A model generated the notes under the pieces. It had not been told where the DNA came from. It saw nothing but the letters and a program-made list of their open reading frames with translations, and did no database searches. A stretch of DNA of 17,214 nucleotides, taken from positions 1-17,214 of the forward strand of contig JAICXG010000031.1 in the NCBI GenBank assembly GCA_025980625.1. The letters run 5' to 3'. Positions 7,354 to 15,247 of this stretch are shown here, piece after piece (position 1 is the stretch's first letter; each line of letters opens with the position of its first letter). The stretch is from Chthoniobacterales bacterium (GTDB taxonomy: Bacteria; Verrucomicrobiota; Verrucomicrobiia; Chthoniobacterales; UBA10450). The position numbers were made by a program, and so were the translations under genes.

Positions 7354-8217
7354 ATGTTCCGGAGCGTCCTTCTTTTCGCGGTGCTTTTCTGCACCGCCCT
7401 CGCGGCGCGGGCCCAGATTCAAGTCGACCTGAAATTCAGTCGGCTTCAATATATCGCCTACGAGCCGGTCCTGGCGACCGTCACCATCACGAATCTCGCC
7501 GGCCGCGATATCGACCTGCACGACGATGGCGACCAAAGCTGGTACGGCTTTGAGATTACCGGCGACCATGATCGCTTGATCGCGCCCAACCGCCGGCCGC
7601 AGGAAGGGCCTTTGCACATCGCCGCCGGCACCTCCGTCACACGCAAGATCAATCTCACCGACCTTTTTCCGATCGGCGACCTCGGGGTCTATCACGTGCG
7701 CGCGAATGTCTTTTTTGCCGACCTGAACAAGTTCTTTTACGCCCGCGCAAAAGTGTTCGAGGTCACCTCCGCGCGTCCGATCTGGCAACGCACGGTCGGC
7801 GATCCGGCAAGTGACGGAGTGCGCACCTATTCGCTCATGACCAACCGTTTCCCCGATCACACTTCGCTCTATGTGCGAGTAGAAGACAAACAGAACAGCC
7901 TCGTTTATGCGACTTACTCGTTAGGCAGAGTCATTGCTTTCGACGAGCCGCATGCCGAAGTGGATCGCGACAATCACCTCCATGTCCTGCAATGCTCCGC
8001 CCCCCGTGTCTGGTCCTATTCCGTGATCGGACTCGATGGCCGCCTCTTAAAACACGAGACTTACGCGCAGACGCGCAGCATGCCGCAGCTGCGCCGCGCG
8101 GATGACGGCGCTGTCGCGGTGCACGGTGGCGCGCGCGATCTGCCGATCGCGCCTGTCGCCGGGCGGGCCCCGGCAAAATTATCCGATCGGCCCGCCAACT
8201 TACCACCGGAAGACTAA
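7354..8217 (+). CDS. Exported beta-rich protein, family not recognised
   Basis: The start is ATG 7354, giving 287 residues. The signal peptide is MFRSVLLFAVLFCTALAARA with a clean ARA cleavage site before QIQVDLKFS. An in-frame TTG start at 7267 would put 29 residues before it and is rejected. The mature N-terminal part (about 21-135) is strand-rich with short polar loops (EPVLATVTITNLAGRDIDL, then GTSVTRKINLTDLFPIGDLG and YHVRANVFF), as in an immunoglobulin-like sandwich. The second half (about 150-255) has repeated short strands with aromatic residues (SLYVRVEDKQNSLVYATYSLG, WSYSVIGLDGRLLKHETY). The last 40 residues are Pro/Ala/Arg-rich and probably disordered. The stop TAA is part of ACTAACGA, a one-mismatch form of the repeated word. 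The amidase gene starts 4 bp later, so the two are probably translated together and may act on the same compartment. Confidence 0.8.
   Translation: MFRSVLLFAVLFCTALAARAQIQVDLKFSRLQYIAYEPVLATVTITNLAGRDIDLHDDGDQSWYGFEITGDHDRLIAPNRRPQEGPLHIAAGTSVTRKINLTDLFPIGDLGVYHVRANVFFADLNKFFYARAKVFEVTSARPIWQRTVGDPASDGVRTYSLMTNRFPDHTSLYVRVEDKQNSLVYATYSLGRVIAFDEPHAEVDRDNHLHVLQCSAPRVWSYSVIGLDGRLLKHETYAQTRSMPQLRRADDGAVAVHGGARDLPIAPVAGRAPAKLSDRPANLPPED
8208..8212 (+). promoter_or_regulatory. Shine-Dalgarno of the amidase gene
   Basis: GGAAG inside the last codons of the preceding gene, 9 nt before ATG 8222. It fixes the amidase start against longer in-frame alternatives. Confidence 0.5.
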
Positions 8218-8221
8218 CGAA

Positions 8222-9115
8222 ATGGTGGCTCACCTCGCACGCGCCGCCTGGCGCGCCCGACTCCTTGGTTCGTTCCTGGTGGCGCTCGCTCCTTTCGTTC
8301 TTCCGACCGTTTCGGCTGGCTCCGCGCCCCGCAACTTTTCCACCGTCGTAATCGACCCCGGCCATGGCGGAATAGATCGCGGCGGAATTCCTGGACAGCG
8401 CGTGCCGGAAAAGACGATGGCGCTCGATGTTGCGCAACGGCTCGGGGCAAAACTCCGCCAGGCTGGTTATCACGTCATCATGACCCGCAACGATGACGTC
8501 TTTGTCTCGTTAGGCGAAAGAGTCCGGATCGCCAACCAGTATCGCGACGCCGCCTTCGTCTGCATCCATTTCAATTCCGCCACCCGTGAAGGCGCGAATG
8601 GAATCGAGACCTATTACTACAGCACGAAAAGCGCGGCGCTCGCGGCCAATATTCATCGCCAGGTTGTCGCCGGCACCATGACGGATAATCGCGGGATCCG
8701 CCGGCGCGGTTATTTCGTCCTGCGCCGCACCTCGATCCCCGCCGTGCTCGTCGAGTGCGGTTTTCTTACCAACCCAACCGAAGCCCGGCTGGCTCTGCAG
8801 GTCAGCTATCGCGAACGGCTCGCGCAACGGATCGCCAATGGGATCATCGGGAAACCGCCCGAGATTCATCGCCCGGTCATCGCCGGACTCACTCATGTGC
8901 CCGCGCCCATTCGGCAGCCCATTAACTACTATGACTTCGTGAGCGCGGCGCCCGAATATCATGCCCGCACGCGGCAATCGAGCCGAAGCCGCAGTCGTCA
9001 CAAAAGCTCGTCCTCCAGTTCAAAGAAGAAAAAGTCTTCCAGTAGCAGCTCAAAAAAGAAAAGCTCCACCAGCAGCAGTAAGAAGAAGAAATCGAAGCAC
9101 TCCGACGAAGAATAA
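8222..9115 (+). CDS. N-acetylmuramoyl-L-alanine amidase (Amidase_3, AmiA/B/C type) with Ser/Lys-repeat tail
   Basis: This zinc enzyme cuts the bond between N-acetylmuramic acid and the peptide stem of peptidoglycan, acting in the periplasm, often at division sites. The 297-residue product starts with a signal sequence (about 1-33, hydrophobic core LLGSFLVALAPFVLPTV). The catalytic domain (about 38-215) has STVVIDPGHGG with metal ligand His48, VPEKTMALDVA with Glu63, FVCIHFNSA with His116 and AVLVECGFLTNP with the catalytic Glu179, so all key residues are present. An autoinhibitory helix of the AmiC type is not obvious. After about residue 250 the tail changes to Arg/Ser, then three near-repeats of a run of about six Ser (one with Thr) followed by three or four Lys, ending KHSDEE. 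Such a tail is unusual for this family and should be very basic and disordered. The next gene begins 1 bp after the stop. Confidence 0.93.
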   Translation: MVAHLARAAWRARLLGSFLVALAPFVLPTVSAGSAPRNFSTVVIDPGHGGIDRGGIPGQRVPEKTMALDVAQRLGAKLRQAGYHVIMTRNDDVFVSLGERVRIANQYRDAAFVCIHFNSATREGANGIETYYYSTKSAALAANIHRQVVAGTMTDNRGIRRRGYFVLRRTSIPAVLVECGFLTNPTEARLALQVSYRERLAQRIANGIIGKPPEIHRPVIAGLTHVPAPIRQPINYYDFVSAAPEYHARTRQSSRSRSRHKSSSSSSKKKKSSSSSSKKKSSTSSSKKKKSKHSDEE

Positions 9116-9116
9116 A

Positions 9117-10574
9117 GTGCGCTCGCCCATCATCACTCCGGCTGAGATGCGGGCCGCCGAGGAAGCGGCTTTCGCGCGCGGCATTTCCGCCGAGGAGTTG
9201 ATGGAGCAGGCCGGCGCCGGGATCGCCCGCGCAATCGCGAAATTCTTTCCTCAACCTGGAAAGTGCGTCGTCTTCGCCGGCAAAGGGCATAATGCCGGGG
9301 ATGCTTTTGTCGCGGCGCGCTGCCTGGCGCAAAGCGGATGGAAAATCGAGACCCGGTTGATCTTTCCGGAAGAAAAACTAAGCCCCCTAACGAGAAAAGA
9401 ACTACAGGCGCTGCCAGACCGCAAAAGTGAAGCCGATCACCCGACGATTATTCTCGATGGTCTGCTTGGGCTCGGCGCCCATCCGCCATTGCGCGAACCG
9501 ATCCGCCGCGCCTGTCGCGAAATTAACTCGTTAGGCAAAGGGGGCGTCTATGTCATCGCGGTCGATCTGCCCAGCGGGCTCGACGGTGACACCGGAGCGG
9601 CAGATGAGGATTGCGTTGTCTCGGATTTCACCATTACGGTCGGGTGCGCGAAGAGCGGGTTGATCGCGGATGGTGCGCTCGACTTTGTGGGACGCCTCGA
9701 GATCGTGCCGCTCCCGGAGTTACCGCCGGGAAAACGCGGCGGCGCCGAACTGGCCGCGCCGGAATCGCTCCGCGAGTTGTTGCCGCGACGTCTCTATTCC
9801 TCTTACAAGAATCAGTTTGGCCGGATTGGGATTGTAGCCGGCTCGCGCGGTTTCACCGGCGCGGCCATCCTATGTTCGTTAGGGGCATTGCGCGCCGGCG
9901 CCGGGCTGGTTGAGGTCTTCGTGCCGGAGGAGATCTACGAGATCGTCGCGGCGGCCGCAGCTCCCGAGGCGATGGTTAAGCCGATAAAGTCATACCGCGA
10001 TCTCTTGAACGAACCACTCGACATCTGGGCGGTCGGTCCCGGGCTTGGCAAATCTCGCGCCGAAGAGATTCTCCCGTTCATTCGCGATGCCCGGCAACCG
10101 ATGGTGGTCGACGCCGACGGACTCAACATTTTGTCTGGAGAAATGGAGGCGCTGAAAAAGGTCCAGGGGCCGCGTCTTCTTACCCCGCACCCGGGCGAAA
10201 TGAAACGTCTTTTCCCTAACGAGAATAGGTCACGCGCTGACCTGGCAGAAAAATTCTCTGCGGAATACAAGGTGACACTTCTGCTCAAAGGCAGCCGCAC
10301 TTTGGTCGCCGAAGCAGGCCGGTTGCTAAGTTATAACACGACGGGGAATCCGGGGATGGCAACGGGCGGGATGGGCGACATTCTTACCGGCGTCTGCGCA
10401 GGACTGCTCGGCGCGAAACTCATCCCTAACGAGGCCGCGCGCATCGGGGCCTGGGTTTGCGGGCGCGCCGCCGAGCTGGCGATCTTTAACGGCACCGCGA
10501 GCGAGGAATCGCTTCTGCCGCGCGACGTGCTCGATCATCTTGGGCTTGCCTTCAAAGAACTGCGCGCAGGGTGA
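9117..10574 (+). CDS. nnr: Bifunctional NAD(P)H-hydrate repair enzyme (epimerase + ADP-dependent dehydratase)
   Basis: The enzyme repairs damaged NADHX and NADPHX: the N-terminal half interconverts the R and S hydrates, and the C-terminal half dehydrates the S form using ADP or ATP. With GTG 9117 as start there are 485 residues, normal for the fused form. The frame stays open back to 8961, but that part overlaps the amidase tail and is only basic low-complexity sequence, whereas the family start (SPIITPAEMRAAEEAAF) follows the GTG directly. Epimerase (about 1-215) has MEQAG, GKGHNAGDA (55-63) and VDLPSGLDGDTGA (149-161). The dehydratase has TPHPGEM (356-362), LLKGSRTLV and GNPGMATGGMGDILTG (410-425). 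The usual epimerase GxGNNGGDG is altered here to GKGHNAGDA. The stop is 19 bp before the sulfotransferase start. Confidence 0.95.
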   Translation: MRSPIITPAEMRAAEEAAFARGISAEELMEQAGAGIARAIAKFFPQPGKCVVFAGKGHNAGDAFVAARCLAQSGWKIETRLIFPEEKLSPLTRKELQALPDRKSEADHPTIILDGLLGLGAHPPLREPIRRACREINSLGKGGVYVIAVDLPSGLDGDTGAADEDCVVSDFTITVGCAKSGLIADGALDFVGRLEIVPLPELPPGKRGGAELAAPESLRELLPRRLYSSYKNQFGRIGIVAGSRGFTGAAILCSLGALRAGAGLVEVFVPEEIYEIVAAAAAPEAMVKPIKSYRDLLNEPLDIWAVGPGLGKSRAEEILPFIRDARQPMVVDADGLNILSGEMEALKKVQGPRLLTPHPGEMKRLFPNENRSRADLAEKFSAEYKVTLLLKGSRTLVAEAGRLLSYNTTGNPGMATGGMGDILTGVCAGLLGAKLIPNEAARIGAWVCGRAAELAIFNGTASEESLLPRDVLDHLGLAFKELRAG

Positions 10575-10593
10575 GATCATCTCGGCTAACCCG

Positions 10594-11370
10594 ATGAAGA
10601 ACATCATCGTCATCGGTTATCCGAAGAGCGGCTGCACCTGGGTAACCCGACTGGTCGCGGAGCTGGTTGGCTGTCCGGTCGCAGGTTTTTGGGGGTCGGC
10701 GAAAAAGGAAATCGCGATCGAAGGCGAGGATCGGGTCTCGCCTTACCGCTGCTACAAGTCACATCACCAGCTCGACCAGTTGGGCGTTTCGCCTAACGAT
10801 CCAAACAGCTCGCTCATCTATATTCTGCGCGACCCGCGGGACCTCGCGATCTCGGCCGCGAACTACTTCCAATTCGATCGCTTTCCCGGACTGGCGGCAC
10901 TTTTTCGCGCGCTGCCGCAGGGAAACAAATTATTCCGGCACACGCTCTATCCTGTGCTCGTTAGGGAAGATTACCGGCTCGAGCGGATGAGTGAGGCTAT
11001 TCTGCATGGCTCAGCGACGGTCCACAACACGGTTCGGGTTTCCTGGCGGGAACACTGGCGTCCTTATGAGGAGGCTGGGGTGCCGATCATTCGGTATGAA
11101 GACCTGCTGCTAACTCCTGAGAAGGAATGCGTTCGCATTCTGGCTTATCTCGGTCTCGAGCGAACGGCGGATGAGATTGTAACTGCAGTCCACAACCAGT
11201 CGTTCGCGCGCAAGAAAGAGACGCTTTTGGAAAAAGGCGAGACTGGCCGGGCTAAATTCCTCCGGGTGGGGAAAAGCGGGCAGTGGCGGGAGAAACTGCC
11301 GATCGATTTACAACGGCGATTTTCAGACGCGCTCGGTCCTGAGCTGACGAAGTGGGGATATTCGCCCTAA
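10594..11370 (+). CDS. PAPS-dependent sulfotransferase
   Basis: The family transfers sulfate from PAPS to hydroxyl or amino groups of small molecules, lipids or glycans. The 258-residue product starts at ATG 10594 with a strand leading straight into the 5'-phosphosulfate loop, IIVIGYPKSGCTWV (residues 4-17). The 3'-phosphate site is YILRDPRDLAISAANYF (76-92). Further conserved parts are VSWREHW and IIRYEDLLLTPE, and the C-terminal KGETGRAKFLRVGKSGQW carries the usual Gly- and Trp-rich closing segment. No signal peptide is seen, so it should be cytosolic. There is no convincing Shine-Dalgarno, but translation may be coupled to the nnr gene 19 bp upstream. The acceptor is unknown. The final codon pair (Pro-stop) is made by a CCTAACGA word, 7 bp before the end of the convergent TPR gene. 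Confidence 0.9.
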   Translation: MKNIIVIGYPKSGCTWVTRLVAELVGCPVAGFWGSAKKEIAIEGEDRVSPYRCYKSHHQLDQLGVSPNDPNSSLIYILRDPRDLAISAANYFQFDRFPGLAALFRALPQGNKLFRHTLYPVLVREDYRLERMSEAILHGSATVHNTVRVSWREHWRPYEEAGVPIIRYEDLLLTPEKECVRILAYLGLERTADEIVTAVHNQSFARKKETLLEKGETGRAKFLRVGKSGQWREKLPIDLQRRFSDALGPELTKWGYSP

Positions 11371-11377
11371 CGAATCC

Positions 11378-13417
11378 TCAGCGGGCGCCAGGCAGCTTCT
11401 CGAAGCGCGGGTCACTCCGGAGCGGGTCCCATTCCCAGCGATACTTAAGATCGTTAGTCGTGATGCTGTAGTCGACGCTGTCGACCGCCCCCGGCGTTTT
11501 GAGCAACCGCTCGATCAATGGGATCGCCTGCTCGTTCTCGCCCACCCGGGCGTAGATCAAGGCCAAACAACAGAGCATGATCGCACCGTCGTTCGCGTCC
11601 TTGGCGAGCGGCTTGAGCTCGACCGCAAGCTGGCCTTGGCGAATCGCGTCATCGTGTTTGCCCATGAAGGCGTAAAGCAAACCGAGGTTGGCATGACGAT
11701 TGGCCGAATCAGGCGCTTGCTCCAGGTCCTTTTCGAAAATCGGCAGGGCAAGGGCGAACTGACGCTCGGCGGTGGCCTGATCCTTTTTCGCCAGCGCAGT
11801 GAGTCCCGCGAAATAGCTCTTTGGCTGGAGACCGCCATTGAGATAGGAGAACTCATTGAGCGGCGATTGCGCGAGCAGGGATTCGGCCCGGGCGAAATCC
11901 CTTCGAATCATGGCCCCGTCCCAGCGGGCGCTGGTGACAGAACCGTCGGGATCGAAATTAGGGGGAATCTCCCTTACCGATCGCTCGATCGCATTGAGAT
12001 CACCGTACCCCGAGAAGTCGACGTAGCCCGACTGAACCTTGGCCACGACCGAGTCCGGCGCGACGGCCCGGAACCGCGCCGCCGCCTGTGTTGCCTGGGG
12101 CCAGCGTCGCATCGAGGTGTTGGTGAAGAGAACGTTGCGAATGATGTTCGGATTTTGCGGGTCGAGCTTTGCGATGCGCTCATAATTGGCGAGCGCTTCC
12201 TCCCAGTGGCCCTGACGCCGGCGGATGGCGCCGATATAGCCGCCAATGTTACTGTCGTTAGGCAAGAGCTGCTGGGCGAGGGCAAACTCGCGTAACGCCC
12301 GCTCGTAATCCTGATCAAACCAGTAGGAACACTGACCGAGGGCGAAGTGCCCCTCACCCAGGTCAGGTTGGAGATGAAGGGCGGCCTCCGCTTCGTCCCG
12401 GGCGCGATTTCGCCAGGATTCGAGCGGCTCGTAAAAGTAAAAAATCTCCGCGCAGGTGGAGGCGAGATGCGCCCGGGCGAGGGCAAAGTCGGGATCGAGT
12501 TTGATTGCCTGGCTATAGAGTTCGACCGCTTGCCGATAATCCTCGAGCAAGGTGTCGGGGCCCTGCTCATAAGGCAAAGCGCGCAGATAAAGCAGATAGG
12601 CCTCCGCATTTTGCGTCGGCTTCTTCGCGACGCGCGCTTTTTCCTCGGGCGTGAGCCGGGCGCGGAGGGCATCGGCAATCTCGGTCGCGAGCTCGCCTTC
12701 CAGGCCTAACGAATCCTCGATCGTGCGCTCATAGCGATTGGCCCAGAGATGGCGATCGCGCCGGGCATCGATCAATTGCACGTTGACCGCGACCCGATCG
12801 TTCACCCGCCGCACACTTCCCTCCAGGATATTGGCCACGCCTAACGATTTCCCGATTTCCCTGATGTCGCGCGCGCCGGCGTCGCGATATTTCATCACGC
12901 TCGTCCGGCTGATGACGGTGAGGTCCTGGATCTTTGCCAGGTTGGTCAGGAGATCGTCCTGAATCCCATCGGCGAAATAGGCGTTCTCCTTCTCCACGCT
13001 GAAATTCTCGAAAGGCAAAACGGCGATGCTCCGCGGCGGAACACCTTCCTCCCGCTCGCCGCCGCCAGGCGCAAGTCGCAGGTAGAGGAGAAAGGCGATG
13101 GCGAGGGCGAGGACGCCGATTACGGCGGTGTAAATGCGATGGATCGCGAGCCAGTTGCCGGCCTTTCCCGGCGACACGTCATCGGTCTTCACAATCCCGG
13201 CCGGGGTCAGCTCATAAGCCCAGGCGAGCACGACCGCGATTGGAAATCCGGCAATAAGGAGGACGACGATCAGCCTAACGACCCAGTTTGGGATCTCGAA
13301 AAAAGGGAACACCTGGGTGGCGACCTGGATGAAGAGCCAGCTCGTCATCAGGTAGACGACTGCCGCGCGATAGACGTGACGCCGCTTCAGCTCGGCGAAA
13401 AACGCGCGACCATTCAT
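11378..13417 (-). CDS. Membrane protein with TolB-like domain and TPR repeats
   Basis: The 679-residue product starts MNGRAFFAELKRRHVYRAAV. Two transmembrane helices lie at about 17-40 and 46-69, separated by FFEIPNW and followed by ELTPAGIVKTDDV. This opening is a widely conserved module in bacterial TPR membrane proteins. A third helix covers about 95-114. The segment 129-235 is the TolB-N-terminal-like domain found beside class III cyclases and CadC-like regulators: RSIAVLPFENFS, YFADGIQDDLLTNLAKI, SRTSVMKYRD, ILEGSVRRVNDRVAVNVQLID and HLWANRYERTIED. The rest (about 265-679) is an array of TPR units, for example AVELYSQAIKLDPDFALARAHLAS and ALANYERIAKLDPQNPNIIRNV. No cyclase or DNA-binding domain is present. 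Its job is probably protein-protein scaffolding or sensing at the membrane. The gene is last in the surE-metF run, 42 bp after metF, and ends convergently with the sulfotransferase. Confidence 0.9.
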   Translation of the reverse strand: MNGRAFFAELKRRHVYRAAVVYLMTSWLFIQVATQVFPFFEIPNWVVRLIVVLLIAGFPIAVVLAWAYELTPAGIVKTDDVSPGKAGNWLAIHRIYTAVIGVLALAIAFLLYLRLAPGGGEREEGVPPRSIAVLPFENFSVEKENAYFADGIQDDLLTNLAKIQDLTVISRTSVMKYRDAGARDIREIGKSLGVANILEGSVRRVNDRVAVNVQLIDARRDRHLWANRYERTIEDSLGLEGELATEIADALRARLTPEEKARVAKKPTQNAEAYLLYLRALPYEQGPDTLLEDYRQAVELYSQAIKLDPDFALARAHLASTCAEIFYFYEPLESWRNRARDEAEAALHLQPDLGEGHFALGQCSYWFDQDYERALREFALAQQLLPNDSNIGGYIGAIRRRQGHWEEALANYERIAKLDPQNPNIIRNVLFTNTSMRRWPQATQAAARFRAVAPDSVVAKVQSGYVDFSGYGDLNAIERSVREIPPNFDPDGSVTSARWDGAMIRRDFARAESLLAQSPLNEFSYLNGGLQPKSYFAGLTALAKKDQATAERQFALALPIFEKDLEQAPDSANRHANLGLLYAFMGKHDDAIRQGQLAVELKPLAKDANDGAIMLCCLALIYARVGENEQAIPLIERLLKTPGAVDSVDYSITTNDLKYRWEWDPLRSDPRFEKLPGAR

Positions 13418-13459
13418 CGGTCAGAACTTAAATGCGATCCCGATTTTTTTGCGAACGCG

Positions 13460-14392
13460 TTATGAACTCGAGCCGGCTTCAGCTGGGGCGCGGCGGCGCC
13501 GCGGGATGCCGAGGCTGTCGAAGATGACACGGGTCGCATCGGAACGATTGAGCGTGTAGAAATGGATGCCGGCGACCTCGTTGTCGAGCAGGTCGTGGCA
13601 TTGCTCGAGCGCGAAGTGGATGCCGACGCGGCTGATCATCTTTACATCGTTGTCGCAACGTTGCAGTGCGCGAATCAGCCGAGCCGGGAAGCGCGTTCCG
13701 CCCGAGAGCTCGGCGATGCGGCGGAAGCCGCTCATCGAAGTGATCGGCATGATGCCGGCAATGATCGGGACGTGAATTCCCGCGAGCAGGCAACGTTCGC
13801 GGAAATCGAGAAAGTCGCGGTTCTCGAAAAAGAGCTGGGTCACGATGTAATCGGCGCCGGCTTCGACTTTCGCTTTCAAGTAATCCATCTCGAGAAGCCG
13901 ATTTGGTGTCGAAGGATGGCCTTCTGGAAAACCAGCAACCCCGATGCCGAATCCGCGTCGATCAGGGTGAATGCCGGACTCATTGAAGCGGCGAACGAAT
14001 TTGACCAGATCGACCGCATGCTGAAAGGCGTCGCGGGATTTGTCGTAAACCAGGCCGCGCGGCCGATCACCGCCGAGCGCGAGAATGTTGCCGATGGCTG
14101 ATTTGGCGTAGCGGGCGAGGATCCTATCGATCTCGTCCGCGCTGTGGCAAACGCAGGTGAGATGCGGAATCGGGTCAAGCCGCGTCGTGTTCTTGATCCG
14201 CTCGACGAGGTCGTGCGTCAGCTCGCGGGTCGAACCGCCCGCGCCGTAAGTCACACTCACAAAGTGCGGCATGTACTCCTCCAGCTCGCGGATGGCGTGG
14301 AAGAGGGTCTCCGCCGCCTCGGGTGTTTTCGGCGGGAAAAACTCGAAGGAGAAAGTTGGGGAATCCTTCGCCATGATATCGTTGATGTGCAT
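13460..14392 (-). CDS. metF: 5,10-methylenetetrahydrofolate reductase
   Basis: The flavoenzyme reduces 5,10-methylene-THF to 5-methyl-THF, the methyl donor for methionine synthesis. From ATG 14392-14390 it has 310 residues; E. coli MetF has 296. The start could also be the ATG six codons later (14374). Longer starts add only non-conserved basic sequence. The TIM-barrel motifs are all visible: FSFEFFPPKT with the catalytic Glu near the N-terminus, VSVTYGAGGSTRE, HLTCVCHS, ILALGGDRP with the folate-binding Asp, FGIGVAGFPEGHP, GADYIVTQLFFE and PIIAGIMPI. The C-terminus ends in an Arg/Ala/Ser-rich tail after RVIFDSLGIP. It lies 68 bp after surE on the same strand, with no riboswitch-like element between. 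No CCTAACGA word occurs in this gene or in surE. Confidence 0.97.
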   Translation of the reverse strand: MHINDIMAKDSPTFSFEFFPPKTPEAAETLFHAIRELEEYMPHFVSVTYGAGGSTRELTHDLVERIKNTTRLDPIPHLTCVCHSADEIDRILARYAKSAIGNILALGGDRPRGLVYDKSRDAFQHAVDLVKFVRRFNESGIHPDRRGFGIGVAGFPEGHPSTPNRLLEMDYLKAKVEAGADYIVTQLFFENRDFLDFRERCLLAGIHVPIIAGIMPITSMSGFRRIAELSGGTRFPARLIRALQRCDNDVKMISRVGIHFALEQCHDLLDNEVAGIHFYTLNRSDATRVIFDSLGIPRRRRAPAEAGSSS

Positions 14393-14460
14393 CACTGAGT
14401 TAGCGCGTGGCCGAAGCGATTTTCGGCGAAGTTCATCATCAGGCAATCATCTTCTCGGAG

Positions 14461-15150
14461 CTAGAGCAGTCGCACTGCCGTGACCGCGATCCGCCCACTG
14501 AAGCAAATATCCACGTCCGCGCCCGGAGTGCGATCACGCAGATGGTAATCGCCCGCGTAGTAAAGACCGCTTTCCTCTTCATGGCGGTAATTAAGCGGGA
14601 GCGGTTTGGGATCGAGCGGACACCAAACCACCTCCGGGTCGGGCGCATCAGGCGCAAGGAGGGGAAGGTTCACATTGTAAAAAATGCCGGGCTCGATCGG
14701 TCGGGCAAGCAAATCAGCCAGCAGCGGTGTGACCCAGCGGATCGCACGCTGCCAATCAAACTGAAAAGAGGCGCGCCGATAATGCGAGAGCGCAATGCCC
14801 GGCCAGCCGTGCAGGAGCGCTTCGCGCACGGCCGCGACCGTGCCAGAGTAATAGACATCCGCACCGAGGTTGGCGCCGTGATTGATCCCGCTCAGGATCC
14901 AGCTCGCTTCCGGCACGAGATGCAGCAGTCCCAGCCGCGTGCAATCGGCAGGCGTGCCGTGGATCGCGAACCGCTGCTCCCCGCGCGGCTCAATCCGCAC
15001 GCCGTCGTGCCAGGTCACGGCATGACTCACTCCCGACTGCGGCTCGGCCGGCGCCACGACAACCGGTTCACCCTGGGTGCGGGCGGCCGCGACCAGAGCC
15101 TCGAGCCCGGGCGCGTCGATCCCGTCGTCGTTTGTCACGAGGAATTTCAT
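14461..15150 (-). CDS. surE: 5'/3'-nucleotidase SurE
   Basis: SurE is a metal-dependent phosphatase that acts on nucleoside monophosphates and some polyphosphates, linked to stationary-phase survival. The 229 residues start MKFLVTNDDGIDAPGLEAL, with the metal-binding Asp8 and Asp9. Ser39 lies in PAEPQSGVSHAVT and Asn90 in SWILSGINHGANLG, matching the known four metal ligands. YYSGTVAAVREAL follows, also a family mark. An upstream in-frame start at 15198 would add 16 non-conserved residues, so ATG 15150-15148 is chosen; GGGAA directly precedes it. The gene is first in a minus-strand run with metF and the TPR membrane protein and diverges from the unknown gene pair. Confidence 0.96.
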   Translation of the reverse strand: MKFLVTNDDGIDAPGLEALVAAARTQGEPVVVAPAEPQSGVSHAVTWHDGVRIEPRGEQRFAIHGTPADCTRLGLLHLVPEASWILSGINHGANLGADVYYSGTVAAVREALLHGWPGIALSHYRRASFQFDWQRAIRWVTPLLADLLARPIEPGIFYNVNLPLLAPDAPDPEVVWCPLDPKPLPLNYRHEEESGLYYAGDYHLRDRTPGADVDICFSGRIAVTAVRLL

Positions 15151-15247
15151 TTCCCGGCACGGTAACGCGGGCGGCCGCCCAGAGCGAGAAAGGGCCAACT
15201 GTTCTCCTCGACAAATTTCTTTAGCCTAACGAGTAAAGCAACTGATC

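Noticed and set aside
8961..9116. 52-residue N-terminal extension of the NAD(P)H-hydrate repair enzyme
   Set aside because: It is the alternate frame of the amidase Ser/Lys tail (low-complexity Arg/Lys/Pro). The family-conserved start follows GTG 9117.
14415..14440. Small GCCGAA/TTCGGC hairpin between surE and metF
   Set aside because: The stem has only 6 bp with no T-run. It is too weak to call a terminator or riboswitch.
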